A DNA stretch of 64,000 nucleotides from Pyropia yezoensis. Taxonomy: Eukaryota > Rhodophyta > Bangiophyceae > Bangiales > Bangiaceae. Of this stretch, positions 19,603-32,000 are shown in pieces (position 1 is the first letter of the stretch; the number at the start of each line of letters is the position of its first letter). The DNA lies in contig CM020620.1 of assembly GCA_009829735.1 (NCBI GenBank), positions 24,650,020 through 24,714,019 on the forward strand, in the 5' to 3' direction. The translations under genes were made by a program, and so were the position numbers. The notes beneath the pieces were generated by a model, which saw only the letters and a list, made by a program, of their open reading frames with translations, ran no database searches and was not told where the DNA came from.

Positions 19603-20276
19603 CGCACGTCTGATCGGGCTACTACGGATAACGTTACGGAGGTTCTTGAACTGATGGGAACTTGTGCCGTTCCACAGAGCTGCTTTGGTGACGGCGACCG
19701 TTCTCAGAAAGAGCTGGCGGTTGCATGCTGATTGGATCTGGAGGATAATCCTCGAGGAATAGAGGATACTGTGGACGAGGAGTGCAGAGCGGCGGGTAGT
19801 GGAGAAGAACAACCATAGATAAAAAGGACTACTTTGGAAGGACACAAGCTGCTCACGCGCACCGTGACAGAAAAGCGGCCAAGTGCTCGGCGCAGTGCCG
19901 GGTCGTCTGGTGAGGCAGCGTGGCTGACGCAGCGGTCGCGGCGTCAATCATCGACGATCGACTGCCACGCGTGTCGACGATAGCCAAACATCATGCCACT
20001 TGTCGCTATAATCGACGATCGCACGCCGTGGTTTTAGGGTCGCTGAGAAGAGCAGGCTCTCGCCAAGTAGAGGGCTACTTCACGACGCACCCCTACCAGA
20101 TGGTCGAGTAATGACTGTACTCGACGAACTGCCAAGCCGTCACGCGTGGGCCGTGCTGGCTGCCCCACGGTGGGGAACCCCCTATTTTTTTCTTCTTCTT
20201 TCCTCAGTCTTTGTGGGGCTGATGAATCATCAACTGGGGCCTCACTGGCAGGCTACTTCAGTCGTCACCTACATCC
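19603..20276. other. Flank of the pogo element, nothing recognised
   Basis: Moderate GC with stops in all frames. CGACGATCG-containing words occur three times at 19950-20025 (tcgacgatcgac, gtcgacgatagc, tcgacgatcgca), and related words occur near 15950-15970, so this may be the transposon's right end. The evidence is weak. Confidence 0.3.
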
Positions 20277-20309
20277 GTTCGGAAGACGGCACCTTGCTGT
20301 CTTCCGAAC
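20277..20309. repeat. Perfect 11-bp stem hairpin
   Basis: GTTCGGAAGAC (20277-20287), an 11-nt spacer, then its exact complement GTCTTCCGAAC (20299-20309). It sits just before a GC-triplet region, with no gene on either side that it obviously serves. Confidence 0.6.
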
Positions 20310-20329
20310 GGCTGATAACCGTCTAAGGC

Positions 20330-20654
20330 AAGGTGGCCGCCGCGCCACCACCGCTACCGCGCCACCACCGCTACCGCGCCACCACCCCCCACCACTCCCC
20401 ACCACCCCCCGCCGCCGCCGCCGCCGCGGCCGCCGCCGCCGCGGCCGCCGCCGCCGCGGCCGCCGCCGCCGCGGCCGCCACCGCCGCGGCGGTCGTCTCG
20501 CCCGGCGGGGGCCTCAACCGGCCCGCCGCCGCCGACAGCTACGTCGTCGCCGCTGCCGTCATACCCAACTGCCGCCGCCGCCGTCGCGGCCGCCATCGTC
20601 CCCACCACCGGCGCCATCGCCCCCACCACCAACAACACCGCCGCTGCAGACAAT

Positions 20655-20690
<36 letters not shown>

Positions 20691-21679
20691 GCCGCCGCGG
20701 CGCCTGCCATTGCGCGCGCGTCGGTTCTGGTGGTGGGCGGCGGGATGGTGGGGGAGCTCCGACTGACTCTCGGCGGGAGAGCGACAAGAAGAGATATGGG
20801 CGCTCCAGTTGCTTGCATTATTGTGTCCTGTACTGTACAGTGGCGGGGGTGTCACAACCCCCCTCACGGACGCGTGCGGGGGTATACTGTACTGTACATT
20901 ACGCCAACCCGGCGGCCCAAGCCGCCTGCATTCAGCGCCACATTTCCCCCCCCCCCCGCCCGACACGTCCTCCATCCTTCACGCGCCTGCCCATCCCCTC
21001 TTCATGCCGTACCGCCCACCGGCAGCACTCCCCGAATGGCCGCGGCGAAAGTGGCGGTGGCAACAGCAGCAGCGGCGACAGCGATGGTGGCAGCGCCGGC
21101 GGCACAGGTAGAGCCGCGGCAGCGGTGGCGGTTAGCGGCAGCGGTGGCGGCAGCGGCCCCCGCACCAGCCGCCCGCCACCACCAGTGCCGCAATCGGGAT
21201 GCGGCAATGCGGGGCGGGCTCGAGGGGCAAGGCGGACGCCGGAGGATAGAGACGTCCCCCCCCCCACCCCGCCCGCCCGGCCACGGACGCAGGCCCGCCG
21301 GGGCGACCGCAAGTTGGCAGGCGCGCGCGCTGCGGGCGGTCACCAGTGCCGTCGCTGGGCAGCCGCCGCTGCGTCCACCCCCTCTGCCCCTGGGGCAGCC
21401 TGCCGACACGGTGGGCGGCGGGGGGGTATGGGGAACCCGTCTGCAGGAATAAAGGGGGGGGCTGGCTGCGTGGCATTGGCGGCGGCCACAGCGGCGGCGG
21501 CCGCCGCGGCCGCGGCGGACACGGTGGCGGCGGCATCGGCGGCGTCCACGGCCGCGGTGTCCCCAACGTTGCGGGTGGTGGGGATGGCAGAGGCGGCCGT
21601 GGCGGTCGCCCGCTGCCCGACTGCGCCGAGCGGCCGCCCCCTCCCCCATGCGAGACACTCAAGCTCCCCTGCGGTCCCT
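20330..21679. repeat. GC-triplet repeat region including a 15-bp tandem array
   Basis: At about 20404-20480 the 15-mer ccgccgccgccgcgg is repeated about five times, the last copy with one change. Around it are long GCC/CCG/CCA stretches at 20570-20700 and Ala- or Gly-coding triplets at 21030-21560. Long open frames on both strands (over 500 codons on the plus strand) are effects of base composition. No domain is seen. A C run lies at 20947-20957. Confidence 0.6.
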
Positions 21680-22666
21680 TCAACCCCGCCGGCTGGCCGG
21701 CAGTCGAGCGCTGACCGGTTTATCCCCACCCGCCGATGCTGCCGCCGACACGGCTGCTGCCGCTGCCGCTGCCGCCGCCCGGCCGGGCGTCACGTACGGT
21801 GCCGGCGGCGACGGCGGCCAGCGGCCGTCGCGGCCGTCTGTGTCGGCCACGCTGGTGCGCCGCGGCGGCCGCGGCGGGCGGGTCGCTGCCGCGAATGACA
21901 GGCCCGGCCGCCCCGACGCGGACCGCCCCGACGCGGTGCGGCCCAGCCGGCCCGACCGCCTCGTCGACGGCACGGCCACGGCGGCGCCCCCCCCAGCAGC
22001 GGCGGCGGCGGCCATGGCGGCGATCTCCGCGGCCGCAGCGGCGCTGCTGTCACGGGACCCCTCTGCCTCTGCCTCCGCGCCGTCCGCCCCCACCACGCTT
22101 CCCGCCGACACGCTGCCGGCAGAGGGGGTCTTCAACAGCCGCAGCGCCACCTCCTCCACCGTCTCGTTGGGATCCCCGACGCTGCCGCCCAGGGACATGT
22201 ACCGCCCGGAGGCGGACCGCATCAACACGCGGGTGGCCTCGGCGAGCGTCACGTAGGGCGGGAGCTGGGGGGGGGAAGGGGGGGGGGTGCTGCCCACGCT
22301 GGATGGCATGCTGTACCGCCGCCCGCCGCTTGTGGCCGGTCCACGGACGTCCACGTCGTCGCCGCCAATACGGCCGACCGCAGCGCCGTCGCGGTGCAGA
22401 ACGACGCCGCTCTGCGGCTCGCCGTTTCTGTACGGCTCGCCGCTGCCATGCTCGCCGCCGCCGTGCGGCCCGTCCCTGCCGTGCCGCTCGCCGTTCTCGT
22501 GCGGCTCAACCCTGCTGTGCAGCTCGTTGCCGCTATGCAGTCCGCCCCGGCTGCGCGGCTGGCTGCCCCTGGCGTACGGCTTACCGCTGCTCGCCTTGTT
22601 GCTGCGGCGCGTTCTGCCGCTGCTCGTCGCCCCGTCGCTGCTGGTCGCCTCCCCGCTGCCGGCCAT
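21680..22666 (-). CDS. Hypothetical low-complexity protein
   Basis: A minus-strand frame of about 328 codons from an internal Met at 22666; the frame stays open to 23044, where it overlaps the gag-like region antisense. The most protein-like stretch is in the middle: YSMPSSVGSTPPPSPPQLPP, YVTLAEATRVLMRSASGRYM, SLGGSVGDPNETVEEVALRL, with a normal residue mix. Upstream it has GNELHSR/VEPHENG-type 7-residue repeats; downstream it is Ala/Gly/Arg-rich. I do not recognise a family. If real, its 5' part may have been displaced by the retroelement that begins at about 22963. Confidence 0.35.
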   Translation of the reverse strand: MAGSGEATSSDGATSSGRTRRSNKASSGKPYARGSQPRSRGGLHSGNELHSRVEPHENGERHGRDGPHGGGEHGSGEPYRNGEPQSGVVLHRDGAAVGRIGGDDVDVRGPATSGGRRYSMPSSVGSTPPPSPPQLPPYVTLAEATRVLMRSASGRYMSLGGSVGDPNETVEEVALRLLKTPSAGSVSAGSVVGADGAEAEAEGSRDSSAAAAAEIAAMAAAAAAGGGAAVAVPSTRRSGRLGRTASGRSASGRPGLSFAAATRPPRPPRRTSVADTDGRDGRWPPSPPAPYVTPGRAAAAAAAAAVSAAASAGGDKPVSARLPASRRG

Positions 22667-24431
22667 TACGCTGTTTCGGGTCGCCCCGCCACGGTGGGTC
22701 GCCCCACCTTTCCTGCTCCGCCCGCTACCGCGGTGGCCATTCTCCACGGTCTCCCCACGCCGCCCCGTCCTCAACGGGCCGGCCGCCGGAGGCGCCGAGC
22801 CACGGCTCCTGACCGTCCCATCGCCCCCGTCATCGCCACCACCGCCTTCGTGCGCCTCTCGCCGCGGAGACGGGGGGCTCTCCCCCCACGCGTCCCTCAA
22901 CCACCGACGACTCCCCGACGGGGCCTCCTCTGTGACACTGCTCCCGCAGAGAGTGTCGTCGTATGATCCTCCCGTTCTTTTTTGATGAACGGGTAGGAGC
23001 CATCCTTCGCCAGGCATCCCCGATGCCGGGGATGAGAGTCGCAACCACCCCCATGGATTACCGAGGGATTCTCAAGGAGCTGTCGAGCAGCTACCTCAGT
23101 GAGGATAAGTGCGAGGACCACTACCGGGCCCTTCGCACAGCCACCTCCCAGAGCTGGGAGGATGAGGAGATGTTCGGACGCCGGATCCAAGAGCTCGACT
23201 ACGAGCTGGGGAAGCTCCTCGGAGAAGGGGAGCTAAGGGCCATCCTGTTCGCAGGAGTACCCAACTACGTGCGGATATCCGCACGGGGAGCCAATACGGC
23301 TCGGACGAACTTCAGTCGACTGATGCACATGCGCAAGTTACTGGCGGACGCCTACCGGGTGCTTCACCCGGAGTGTACATTAGCCCCGAAGCCCAAGGGG
23401 GAGGGGAGCAAGCTCAATCTTGCCCCGGTACCGAGGCAAGATAAGGTGGAACGTAAGGCCGCACCAGTACTGGTGGCGACCGAGTACGCCCCCATGGGGG
23501 AGGATGAACCTCTGGTCGACCAACAGGGCCACCTGTTGCTACCGGCTACGCCGGTAGTCCATGAGCAAGGTCCGATAGCGTACATCGCCCCGGCTGGGAC
23601 CCAGTTCCAGGTCAGCGAGGGCACGGGACGTCGTGTCCCGCATGTACGGACCACGGGGTATTCCCCGGTGACGGGTAACCCTCATCAACCCTTGCCAACA
23701 TGGGAGGTGCGTACGGAGGCACCTCCGCAGATCGCGGGCAGGCCCAACCGGTTGGAGGAATCCATGTTCCGCTTGACGCAAGGACCCAAGGCCTATCAAG
23801 GTGCAGGCCCTCGGGCGCCCGAGGCAGGCACTTGGACCTATGGAGCTACCCCGATGCGGACTTCGGGGGGAGCCGGTACTTCCGGATGTATGTTGTGCGG
23901 AGACCCCCAACACTGGGTGTCCTCATGTCCGCTCATCCCGGAGGATTCTCGACGGGCAGCGGCGCAACGCAAGGCATCCACTGGTGGGTATCCCGCCAGA
24001 GCAACCGGACCCGCACCGGGTAGGCAGCCAGCCCCAGGGGGAGCTCTGGCAGTCGAGGAGGCACCTCCTCTCCCGGATGTCCCGAAAGACAGGACCCTGC
24101 CAAATGCGGGAAACGAGTAAGAGGAAGGGTGACACGGGGTCGCGGGGTTAACTCTAGCTACCCACCCCGGACTGCCGCGGGGAAACCCCCACGGAGAGCG
24201 CGGTTGAGCCGGCGCCACATCAATCCCCGGGTACACCTTCCGGCCCCGACGACACTGAGTCAGGGGAGTGATGACCAACCTCCAAGAAAGGGAGGCGAGC
24301 ACGGGATGTCCCGTCACGTTGAGCAAGCCAAGGACCCTGTCCAGGATGCCCGAGGTACACCGGATATCGGTGTAGGCCACGTGCTGTTCACCTTGGAGAA
24401 CTTCAAGGTATCAGCTACACTGGGGGTTGAC

Positions 24432-25351
24432 TGTAAGGATTTGCCCCTTAAATCGCCACCCGGAACCCAGGGGATATGGACTGGGACCTCTCCTTACATG
24501 TCCGGCCCCGATAACTCCCCCCAAGACACATCAACTCCCCACTACCCTGGGCGACACCACGCTGTATCCCTGACATTTTGCGGACGTCGGCCGACCGCAC
24601 GAAAGCCGCCGTCAACGCACTGTCGGAACCCTGTCATGGACGTCGAAACTCGACAACGAGGAGCGAGTGACATCGTCGACCAACCACGGGCGGACATCCC
24701 CGTCTGTGCTGCCTGAATTTTATTCCCTGCGCTGCTTGAAAGCTGTCATCAAGGACCAGTCACATGATTCACCGACACTGCGGACACCGCACATCCTCGC
24801 TGGCGGCTGAGTGCGATATGACTGGCTCGCCGGCTTTTGGATTGATTGAATTTGACCTTGCTGGCCCTGACAGCCAGTCGGACCTTCTGGCCGATCGGCG
24901 TGTGGAGCCGGCTGGTGGGGCGCGCTGGGCGCCATCCACGGGACCCCCTTCGTTTCGGGCAAACTGGGGCTGCACTCCTTTAGTGCGCACGCCCGCCCAT
25001 GCTTTGTTCTGAGAGACATGCTTTGTTTTTGGACCGTTCTGTGCCTACCGGCGGTGCGATGGGGAAACGCATGCTTTGGGGCACCTCGGGTGCCCCGACG
25101 CGAGTATATAGTGCGTGGGTGTCGGCGCCACCGGGGGAGACGAGAGGGGAGCCACAGACACAGACCAAAGACACTGTTTACCTTTTGTACCCTCGATCCC
25201 CACCGACGTCGCGCCCATCTTCTTCCCCAGACCCACCCCCGTCGAGACCACCGTCATCTTCCCCGTGCCCCGCCGCCCCATTGGCTCGCAGGGCCCGCTG
25301 ACGCCCCCACGAGTACGTTGAGGGCTCCCCGGTTTTGGGTGGGTCCTCACA
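24432..25351 (+). repeat. 5' LTR of the gypsy element
   Basis: 920 bp, starting TGTAAGGATTTGCCCC and ending GGGTCCTCACA. A TATATA box lies at 25105-25110 in the U3-like part, preceded by GC-rich sequence. It is the partner of 31081-32000. Confidence 0.93.
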
Positions 25352-25587
25352 TGTGGTAGCTTCCGATTGTTCGACTTCCTACCTGGCCGTGACTGCGATT
25401 CCGTGCGTGATTTGGACCTCCCTGCGATTGTGACGTCGTGTTGCCCCCTGTGTTCGGCTTGCCACGGGCATTGTAATACGAACGCAGTGGGTTCCACGAA
25501 TCACACCGAAAGAATATTTCCTTGACACTGCCATCGCGCTTGATGTCACGGATTTTTTCTTTTTGGTCAACCGATTGTTGAATCCCA

Positions 25588-26331
25588 GTGAGTTCCAAAT
25601 CAAGTTCCGAATATTCTTCCTCGGCTGTGGCGGCCACGTCGGCATCCTCCAGCACGACGGCCCGCAACACGGTGGCCACGTCACGTGGAAATCCTGAGAC
25701 CCGCGCATCCCCGACGACCCGCGCACCCCCGACGATCCGCGGCGCTGGTGCAGCGCGCGGCTCGTCGGCACGCGGCAGTCCGTCGGCACGCGGCCCCGTG
25801 GGAGGGCACCACCACCCGGGGGCACGCAGCCCCCCGGCGGGCGCCTTCTCCACCTCCACCCAGGCGGCCCCCCCGCACCTATCCCTGCTGGGGCGGACCG
25901 CCCCCAAGCCCCCCCTCTCGGGCAAGGGCAAGGGCCCTGCCTCGGCGGGCACAGCGGCCCGGACGAACCGGCGCCTGCTGCTACCCCCGCAGGAACCGGC
26001 GCGCCGTTTCATCGCGCCGCCCCCACCGCTGATTGGGCACATTAAGCCGACCACCGCGCGGGCGGTTGAACAGCGCGAACAGCGCCGAATCGCCAAGGCC
26101 CGCCGCATCCCACTGGGCACACGCCAGTGTAAGCCCTTCGGTGTGACGTGCAACAGCCTATCGGTGTTGCGCGACCATCGCAACTCACGTCGGCATCGCA
26201 ATACTGTCAACCGCCCTTCCACTCTCCCACGCTGCGATCCCTGTGGGCGTGAATTTGATTCGGTGGTTCACTTCGAAAACCACTTGCGTGGCAAGGCGCA
26301 CCACCGCCAGCTGGCGCGGGGCACTGATTGA
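25588..26331 (+). CDS. Accessory zinc-finger frame in the gypsy leader
   Basis: About 247 codons between the 5' LTR and gag, same strand as the element. The N-terminal half is Ser/Ala/Pro/Arg-rich. The C-terminal third carries two U1/JAZ-like fingers: QCKPFGVTCNSLSVLRDHRN with SRRHRN, and RCDPCGREFDSVVHFENHLR with GKAHH (CX2C...HX5H). Such fingers usually bind RNA or double-stranded nucleic acid. Most Ty3/gypsy elements have no frame here, so it is either a captured host sequence or a lineage-specific element gene. A minus-strand frame of similar length overlaps it but has no motif. Confidence 0.6.
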   Translation: MSSKSSSEYSSSAVAATSASSSTTARNTVATSRGNPETRASPTTRAPPTIRGAGAARGSSARGSPSARGPVGGHHHPGARSPPAGAFSTSTQAAPPHLSLLGRTAPKPPLSGKGKGPASAGTAARTNRRLLLPPQEPARRFIAPPPPLIGHIKPTTARAVEQREQRRIAKARRIPLGTRQCKPFGVTCNSLSVLRDHRNSRRHRNTVNRPSTLPRCDPCGREFDSVVHFENHLRGKAHHRQLARGTD

Positions 26332-26674
26332 CAACCCCCATTGATCTACCGCGCGAGCCGGATGTTCCCCCTCTGATCTCCCCCCCGCGTGAGAATCCGA
26401 CAAGACCGACTCGGGCCCGGGCGCGGACGCCGACCAAAAATCCGATTGCGCGCCCTCGAACGATTTGCTTGTGATTGGATTTAACGAAATAGTGTTGCAC
26501 GCTCTTGATCTCGTCGCCGCGATCCCGCGGCACTTGACCAATTGTCGCGCGCCACTACGTCGCTTGAGCAAATTACTTACACAAATCCATTCGGACTTCG
26601 ACAGGGCATTTCTTGTAAGTTCAGGTCGCTCCGTCCTGTGAAATTGTAAGTCGTGGAGTTAACTCCTGGAAACG

Positions 26675-27553
26675 ATGGTCCCCTCGAGTATTGGTGGCGG
26701 GACCCCGGTCACTTCTGGGTCGACATCCGGCACCCCCAGTGTCGAGGCATGGAATCAGCTTACAACATTTGTGACGCAAATGCGTGACGAGCTCGAGGCA
26801 CATAAGGTGGAATTGGAAGACACGAAGCAGCAGCTCGCCGAGACCAAGGCGAAAGCAGCCCGCCAGAACGCAAAACCCGCACGGCCGAACAAGCCCGGGC
26901 TGTTCTCTGGCAGACCCGGGACCATTGAAGCGTGGTGCTCCCACATGCACTCCTACGTCCGGCTGAGTGAACCCGCCGAAGCGTGTCGTGTCGCTTGCAC
27001 CTATCTCGACGGAGAAGCGTTCAACTGGTGGCATACCTATAGTCAGACTACAGACGTTTCGAGCTGGGACGCCTTCCGTGCTGCACTCATCCGGCGCTTC
27101 AGTCCCCTGAACAAGACGCAGGCGGCACGGGACAAGCTGCACGCATGGCGACAGAATAAGGACGTCGGGACGTTTAACAAGACTTTCCTGAGCGTCGTCG
27201 TGGACATCCCAGACATCACTGAAGCGGAAAAGATTGACCGCTACACGCGAGGTCTGAAGCGGGACATCTGGCAGGCATTGCGCCTCAAGAACTACACTGA
27301 ACTCGAGCCTCTAATGACAGACGCCCTGCGCGTAGAAGCTGCCAAGGCTGGAGCCTCGCGCTTCACGAACAACCTCAGCAGCACCTCTGGGAAGCCGTCT
27401 GCGACGGGTGTCGTCCCCATGGCCATTGCCAGCATCAAGGTCGAGAAGCTCACGCCAGAGGAGCGCCAACGCTGTATGCGCGAGGGACTTTGCCTCCGCT
27501 GTCGCGAAAAGGGGCACCTGGCAAAGGACTGCCCAAAAGGCCAGCGGAACTGA
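26675..27553 (+). CDS. gag of the gypsy element
   Basis: Retrotransposon gag of about 292 residues: a coiled-coil-like [20 protein letters not shown], then the Retrotrans_gag region ([28 protein letters not shown]), then a nucleocapsid knuckle [14 protein letters not shown]. It forms the particle core and binds genomic RNA. The frame is open throughout. Confidence 0.88.
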   Translation: MVPSSIGGGTPVTSGSTSGTPSVEAWNQLTTFVTQMRDELEAHKVELEDTKQQLAETKAKAARQNAKPARPNKPGLFSGRPGTIEAWCSHMHSYVRLSEPAEACRVACTYLDGEAFNWWHTYSQTTDVSSWDAFRAALIRRFSPLNKTQAARDKLHAWRQNKDVGTFNKTFLSVVVDIPDITEAEKIDRYTRGLKRDIWQALRLKNYTELEPLMTDALRVEAAKAGASRFTNNLSSTSGKPSATGVVPMAIASIKVEKLTPEERQRCMREGLCLRCREKGHLAKDCPKGQRN

Positions 27554-30500
27554 AGCAGCAACCGTCGTCAACAACGGTGAAAGATGCTCCTATGGTTCCG
27601 GAAAACAAATCGTCACCCTTTGAAGGCCCGCGTCTCGGGCTACTGCTTTCTACTGCTTCTGTCAATGGCCATGTTTTTAAGGTGCTGTTCGACGACGGGT
27701 CTCCCATCAACGTCGTCTCCAGGCGCCTCATGAAAACCCTGAATGTCAAGACCACTGAAACGGACTTCGCGGCAAACATGCCCGATGGACGTTCCCATGT
27801 ACTCGCTGAAACCATTGAACCCTTAGAGATTCACATCGGCCTTTACCAAGAACGACTACGGTTCGCCGTATGCGACCTCAGTGCGTACGACGTTATCCGC
27901 GGTAAGAAATGGCGCGATGACAAGGGCGCCAAGATCAACAACAAGAAGAACAAGATATCCTTTAAGTTCAACCACAAGAATATTTCTATCACCGCCTCCC
28001 TCAAGAAACCGGAGGGCCTCATTAGCCGGCAACGACTCGCACGTGACCTCATCCAAAGGACCCCTGTATTCGCCATCTACCTGCAGTCTGAAGACCCCTC
28101 AAGCAGCTTTGACATCAACTGCATCATTATGGGAGAAGCTGAAGACGAAAATGAAGTCCAACAGATTCTCAAGCAGTACGCTGACGTCTTCCCGGCTGAG
28201 CTCCCGGACGGACTCCCTCCCGAGCGTATTCACAAGTTTAGCATCAAGCTGACCGACGACGCTGAACCACGTCGCAGCGGTATTTACCGCCTCTCCGTGT
28301 GGGAACTCGATGAACTCAAGACGCAACTTGCGACCCTGATTCGGAAGGGATTCATCCAGCCAAGTGCCTCACCGTGGGGCTCCTCCGTTCTATTTGCGGC
28401 GAAGAAGGACGGCGGCTGGCGGATGTTCATCGACTACCGAGCATTGAACAAGGCCACCATCAAGAATGCATATCCTCTACCACGTATCGATGACATCTTT
28501 GATCAACTACGAAAGGCCAAGTATTTCACGAAGATTGACCTCCGCTCTGGCTACCACCAGATCCAGCTGGACCCTGACACCATCCCATTGACGGCGTTCC
28601 GGACCAAGTATGGATTCTACGAGTTTACTGTGCTACCCTTCGGACTGACGAACGCCCCCGCAGTCTTCATGAACTTGATGAACGATGTGTTCAGACCCTA
28701 CCTGTACGACTTCATCTGCGTCTACTGAGACGACATTTTGGTCTACAGCGAAACCTATGAGGATCATCTCAAGCACCTGAGAAAAACCCTGGCCAAGCTA
28801 CGAGAACACAAGCTTTACGCCAAGGCGAGTAAGTGCCAATTCGCTCGAACCACTGTCGATTACCTCGGCCACGTCATATCTGACGCAGGCTTTTCCATGG
28901 AGGACCAGAAGGTCCAAGCCATTCGGACGTGGGCAACCCCCAAGAGCAAGAAGAACGTGCAGTCCTTCCTCGGTATGGTCAACTTCTATCGCCGCTTTAT
29001 CAAGGGAATGGCCGCAGTTGCTACCCCTCTTACAAGGTTGACGGGGAAGGTCGACTTTGAGTGGACGCCGGACGCCCAGAAAGCCTTCGAGCAGCTGCAG
29101 ACTCTGACAGCAAGTGCACCGGTACTAAGGCCGTTTGACAAACGATATCCCATCTACGTGTCTACTGATTCCAGCGGGTATGCTATTGGCGCAGTCCTCG
29201 AACAAGACGACAGAAAGGGACGGCGTCCAGTGGCATTCTTCTCCCTGACCTTGAATATCCACGAGCAACGCTACAGCATCCGCGAACGTGAGCTGCTCGC
29301 AGTGGTCCAAGCCATCAGGCACTGGCGCTGCTACCTCCACGGAAGACCCTTTGAGGTCCATACCGACCTCGAGTCCCTGAGATACCTGCGATCCCAAGAA
29401 AGGCTGAACGACCGCCAAGTCAAGTGGCTTGAACTTCTGGATCAATTCCAGTTCAAGATTGTCCCGATCAAAGGCATCTCTAACGCCGTAGCTGATGCCC
29501 TTTCCAGGCAACCCCAAGATGCCCCTGACAAGCACGAACCCAGCCAAGATCTCCTTTGTCGAGTGCTGACCAAGAGCATTGACGAAACCCTCAAGAAAAC
29601 TGAAATCAACAACCTCCTGACCATCAACCAAAGTGATCAGGACCGTGCCACCCTAGAACAAGAGTACAAAGCGGACCCCGAGTTCGCCGACCTAGCCAAG
29701 GACCCGGTATCTCCCTACCGGTTTCATATGAGGTTGTTGAAACGAGGTGACCGTACGTGCATCCCCGCTGGTACTCTACGCCAAAGACTCCTCCACGACT
29801 ACCACGACGTCCCGTGCCAAGGGCACATGGGAGTGAAGAAAACCACCAAGGCCGTTGCTTCCAATTACTACTGGAAGTCTATGCGGCAGGACATCCAAAG
29901 ATACGTACAATCATGTGATTCGTGCCAGCGGAACAAGGCTAGCACTCATTCACCTCTGGGTCATCTCAAACCACTCGAACCCCCAAGCCAAAGATGGGCA
30001 AGTGTCTCCATGGACTTTATCACCCCACTGCCACTGACACCACGAGGCCACAACGGCATTTATGTCGTTGTTGACCGACTCACCAAGATGATTCGCCTGG
30101 CACCGATGAAGCCGGAATGTACAGCGCCGGTCACAGCTCAGCTTTACCACGATCACGTCTATCGCAACCACGGCCTACCTCAAGAAGTCGTCTGTGACCG
30201 CGACCCCATCTTCTTCTCCAACTTCTGGCGGTCACTGACAAAGATTCTCGAGGTCAAGATCAAAGCCTCATCGGCCTACCACCCGCAGACGAACGGCCAA
30301 ACTGAGATTATGAACAAGAAAATTGAAGAAATCCTCAGAAACTTCGTCAACCATCATCAAGGCGACTGGGGACCTTTTCCTCGTTGCCGCGGAAGTTGCG
30401 TACAACCGGTCACCTAATGCCGTAACCACGTACTCTCCATTTTTCTTGAACTACGGGTTTGAACCAAGGACCGTGCCTATGGACATCCTCGACAGCAGGG

Positions 30501-31069
30501 ACTCAAATCTTCCTTCTGTGTCGGATTGGCTATCCAGCCTCCACGATGCTCAAAAGACGGCTATCGCCGCCATCAAGAGCGCCAATGAGACGCGCTCGGC
30601 GTACGCAAACCGTCATCGCCGACCATGCACAATCACTGTGGGCGACCACGTACTCCTCAGCACCAAGAACCTCTTGCCCGACGCTTTTCAAGGCGCTCGT
30701 AAGCTGATGCCCAAATACTCCGGACCCTACAGAGTCACGGAGAGCATCAATGACGTCACGTTTCGTCTCGATCTTCCTCAAGCTGTCCTCGATCGCAAAG
30801 TTCACAACGCCTTCCATGCCAGCCTCCTGAAGCCGTACCGCGCTGATCCGTATGGTCGACTTCCTCCCGTTCCACCCCCGGTTGCATTTCCGGATGGCTC
30901 GGTCGAGTATGAAGTGGACTCCATTGTACGGTCACGAAAGCGACGTGGACGACTGCAGTACCTCGTCAAATGGAAAGGCTGCGACATCAGCAAGAACTCT
31001 TGGCTGAAAAAGCAAGACCTTGTGAACGCCCCTGAAGTTTTAGACGCGTTTCTTCGACGCGCGTCCTAA
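27490..31069 (+). other. pol region of the gypsy element (PR-RT-RH-INT-chromodomain)
   Basis: Overlaps the end of gag in another frame, as in families that use frameshifting. Order: aspartic protease ([16 protein letters not shown]), reverse transcriptase ([33 protein letters not shown]), RNase H (YVSTDSSGYAIGAVLEQDD, ERELLAVV), integrase (HMGVKKTT, CDSCQRNKA, SAYHPQTNGQTE) and a chromodomain near the end (YLVKWKGCDISKNSWLKKQD). Domain order with the chromodomain places it in the chromovirus branch. It carries about two disabling breaks. Confidence 0.88.
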
Positions 31070-31080
31070 GGGGGGGGAGG

Positions 31081-32000
31081 TGTAAGGATTTGCCCCTTAA
31101 ATCGCCACCCGGAACCCAGGGGATATGGACTGGGACCTCTCCTTACATGTCCGGCCCCGATAACTCCCCCCAAGACACATCAATTCCCCACTACCCTGGG
31201 CGACACCACGCTGTATGCCTGACATTTTGCGGACGTCGGCCGACCGCACGAAAGCCGCCGTCAACGCGCTGTCGGAACCCTGTCATGGACGTCGAAACTC
31301 GACAACGAGGAGCGAGTGACATCGTCGACCAACCACGGGCGGACATCCCCGTCTGTGCTGCCTGAGTTTTATTCCCTGCGCTGCTTGAAAGCTGGCATCA
31401 AGGACCAGTCACATGATTCACCGACACTGAGGACACCGCACATCCTCGCTGGCGGCTGAGTGCGATATGACTGGCTCGCCGGCTTTTGGATTGATTGAAT
31501 TTGGCCTTGCTGGCCCTTACAGCCAGTCGGACCTTCTGGCCGATCGGCGTTTGGAGCCGGCTGGTGGGGCGCGCTGGGCGCCATCCACGGGACCCCCTTC
31601 GTTTCGGGCAAACTGGGGCTGCACTCCTTTAGTGTGCACGCCCGCCCATGCTTTGTTCTGAGAGACATGCTTTGTTTTTGGACCGTTCTGTGCCTACCGG
31701 CGGTGCGATGGGGAAACGCATGCTTTGGGGCACCTCGGGTGCCCCGACGCGAGTATATAGTGCGTGGGTGTCGGCGCCACCGGGGGAGACGAGAGGGGAG
31801 CCACAAACACAGACCAAAGACACTGTTTACCTTTTGTACCCTCGATGCCCACCGACGTCGCGCCCATCTTCTTCCCCAGACCCACCCCCGTCGAGACCAC
31901 CGTCATCTTCCCCGTGCCCCGCCGCCCCATTGGCTCGCAGGGCCCGCTGACACCCCCACGAGTACGCTGAGGGCCCCCTGGTTTTGGGTGGGTCCTCACA
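31081..32000 (+). repeat. 3' LTR of the gypsy element
   Basis: 920 bp, about 98% identical to 24432-25351, immediately preceded by the polypurine tract. TATATA at 31754-31759. Followed by the TTGAC target duplication. Confidence 0.93.

Larger units (their letters stand above)
24432..32000 (+). mobile_element. Ty3/gypsy chromovirus LTR retrotransposon, near full length
   Basis: A fossil copy of 7569 bp. The LTRs are 24432-25351 and 31081-32000, both 920 bp, running TG...CA. TTGAC occurs on both outer sides (24427-24431 and 32001-32005), a 5-bp target duplication. A primer-binding-like TGGTAGC starts about 3 nt after the 5' LTR. A purine tract (AAGGGGGGGAGG) abuts the 3' LTR. Internal parts in order: an accessory zinc-finger frame (25588-26331), gag with a CCHC knuckle (26675-27553), then pol (27490-31069) with protease, reverse transcriptase, RNase H, integrase and a C-terminal chromodomain. 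The pol region is disabled by about two breaks; the rest looks whole. The LTRs differ at roughly 16 positions (about 98% identical), so the insertion is fairly young. Confidence 0.92.

Noticed and set aside
20333-21898. 521-codon plus-strand frame
   Set aside because: Consists of Ala, Arg, Pro and His from GC triplets; no domain.
25347-26222. 291-codon minus-strand frame in the gypsy leader
   Set aside because: Opposite strand to the element and without motifs; the plus frame has two zinc fingers.
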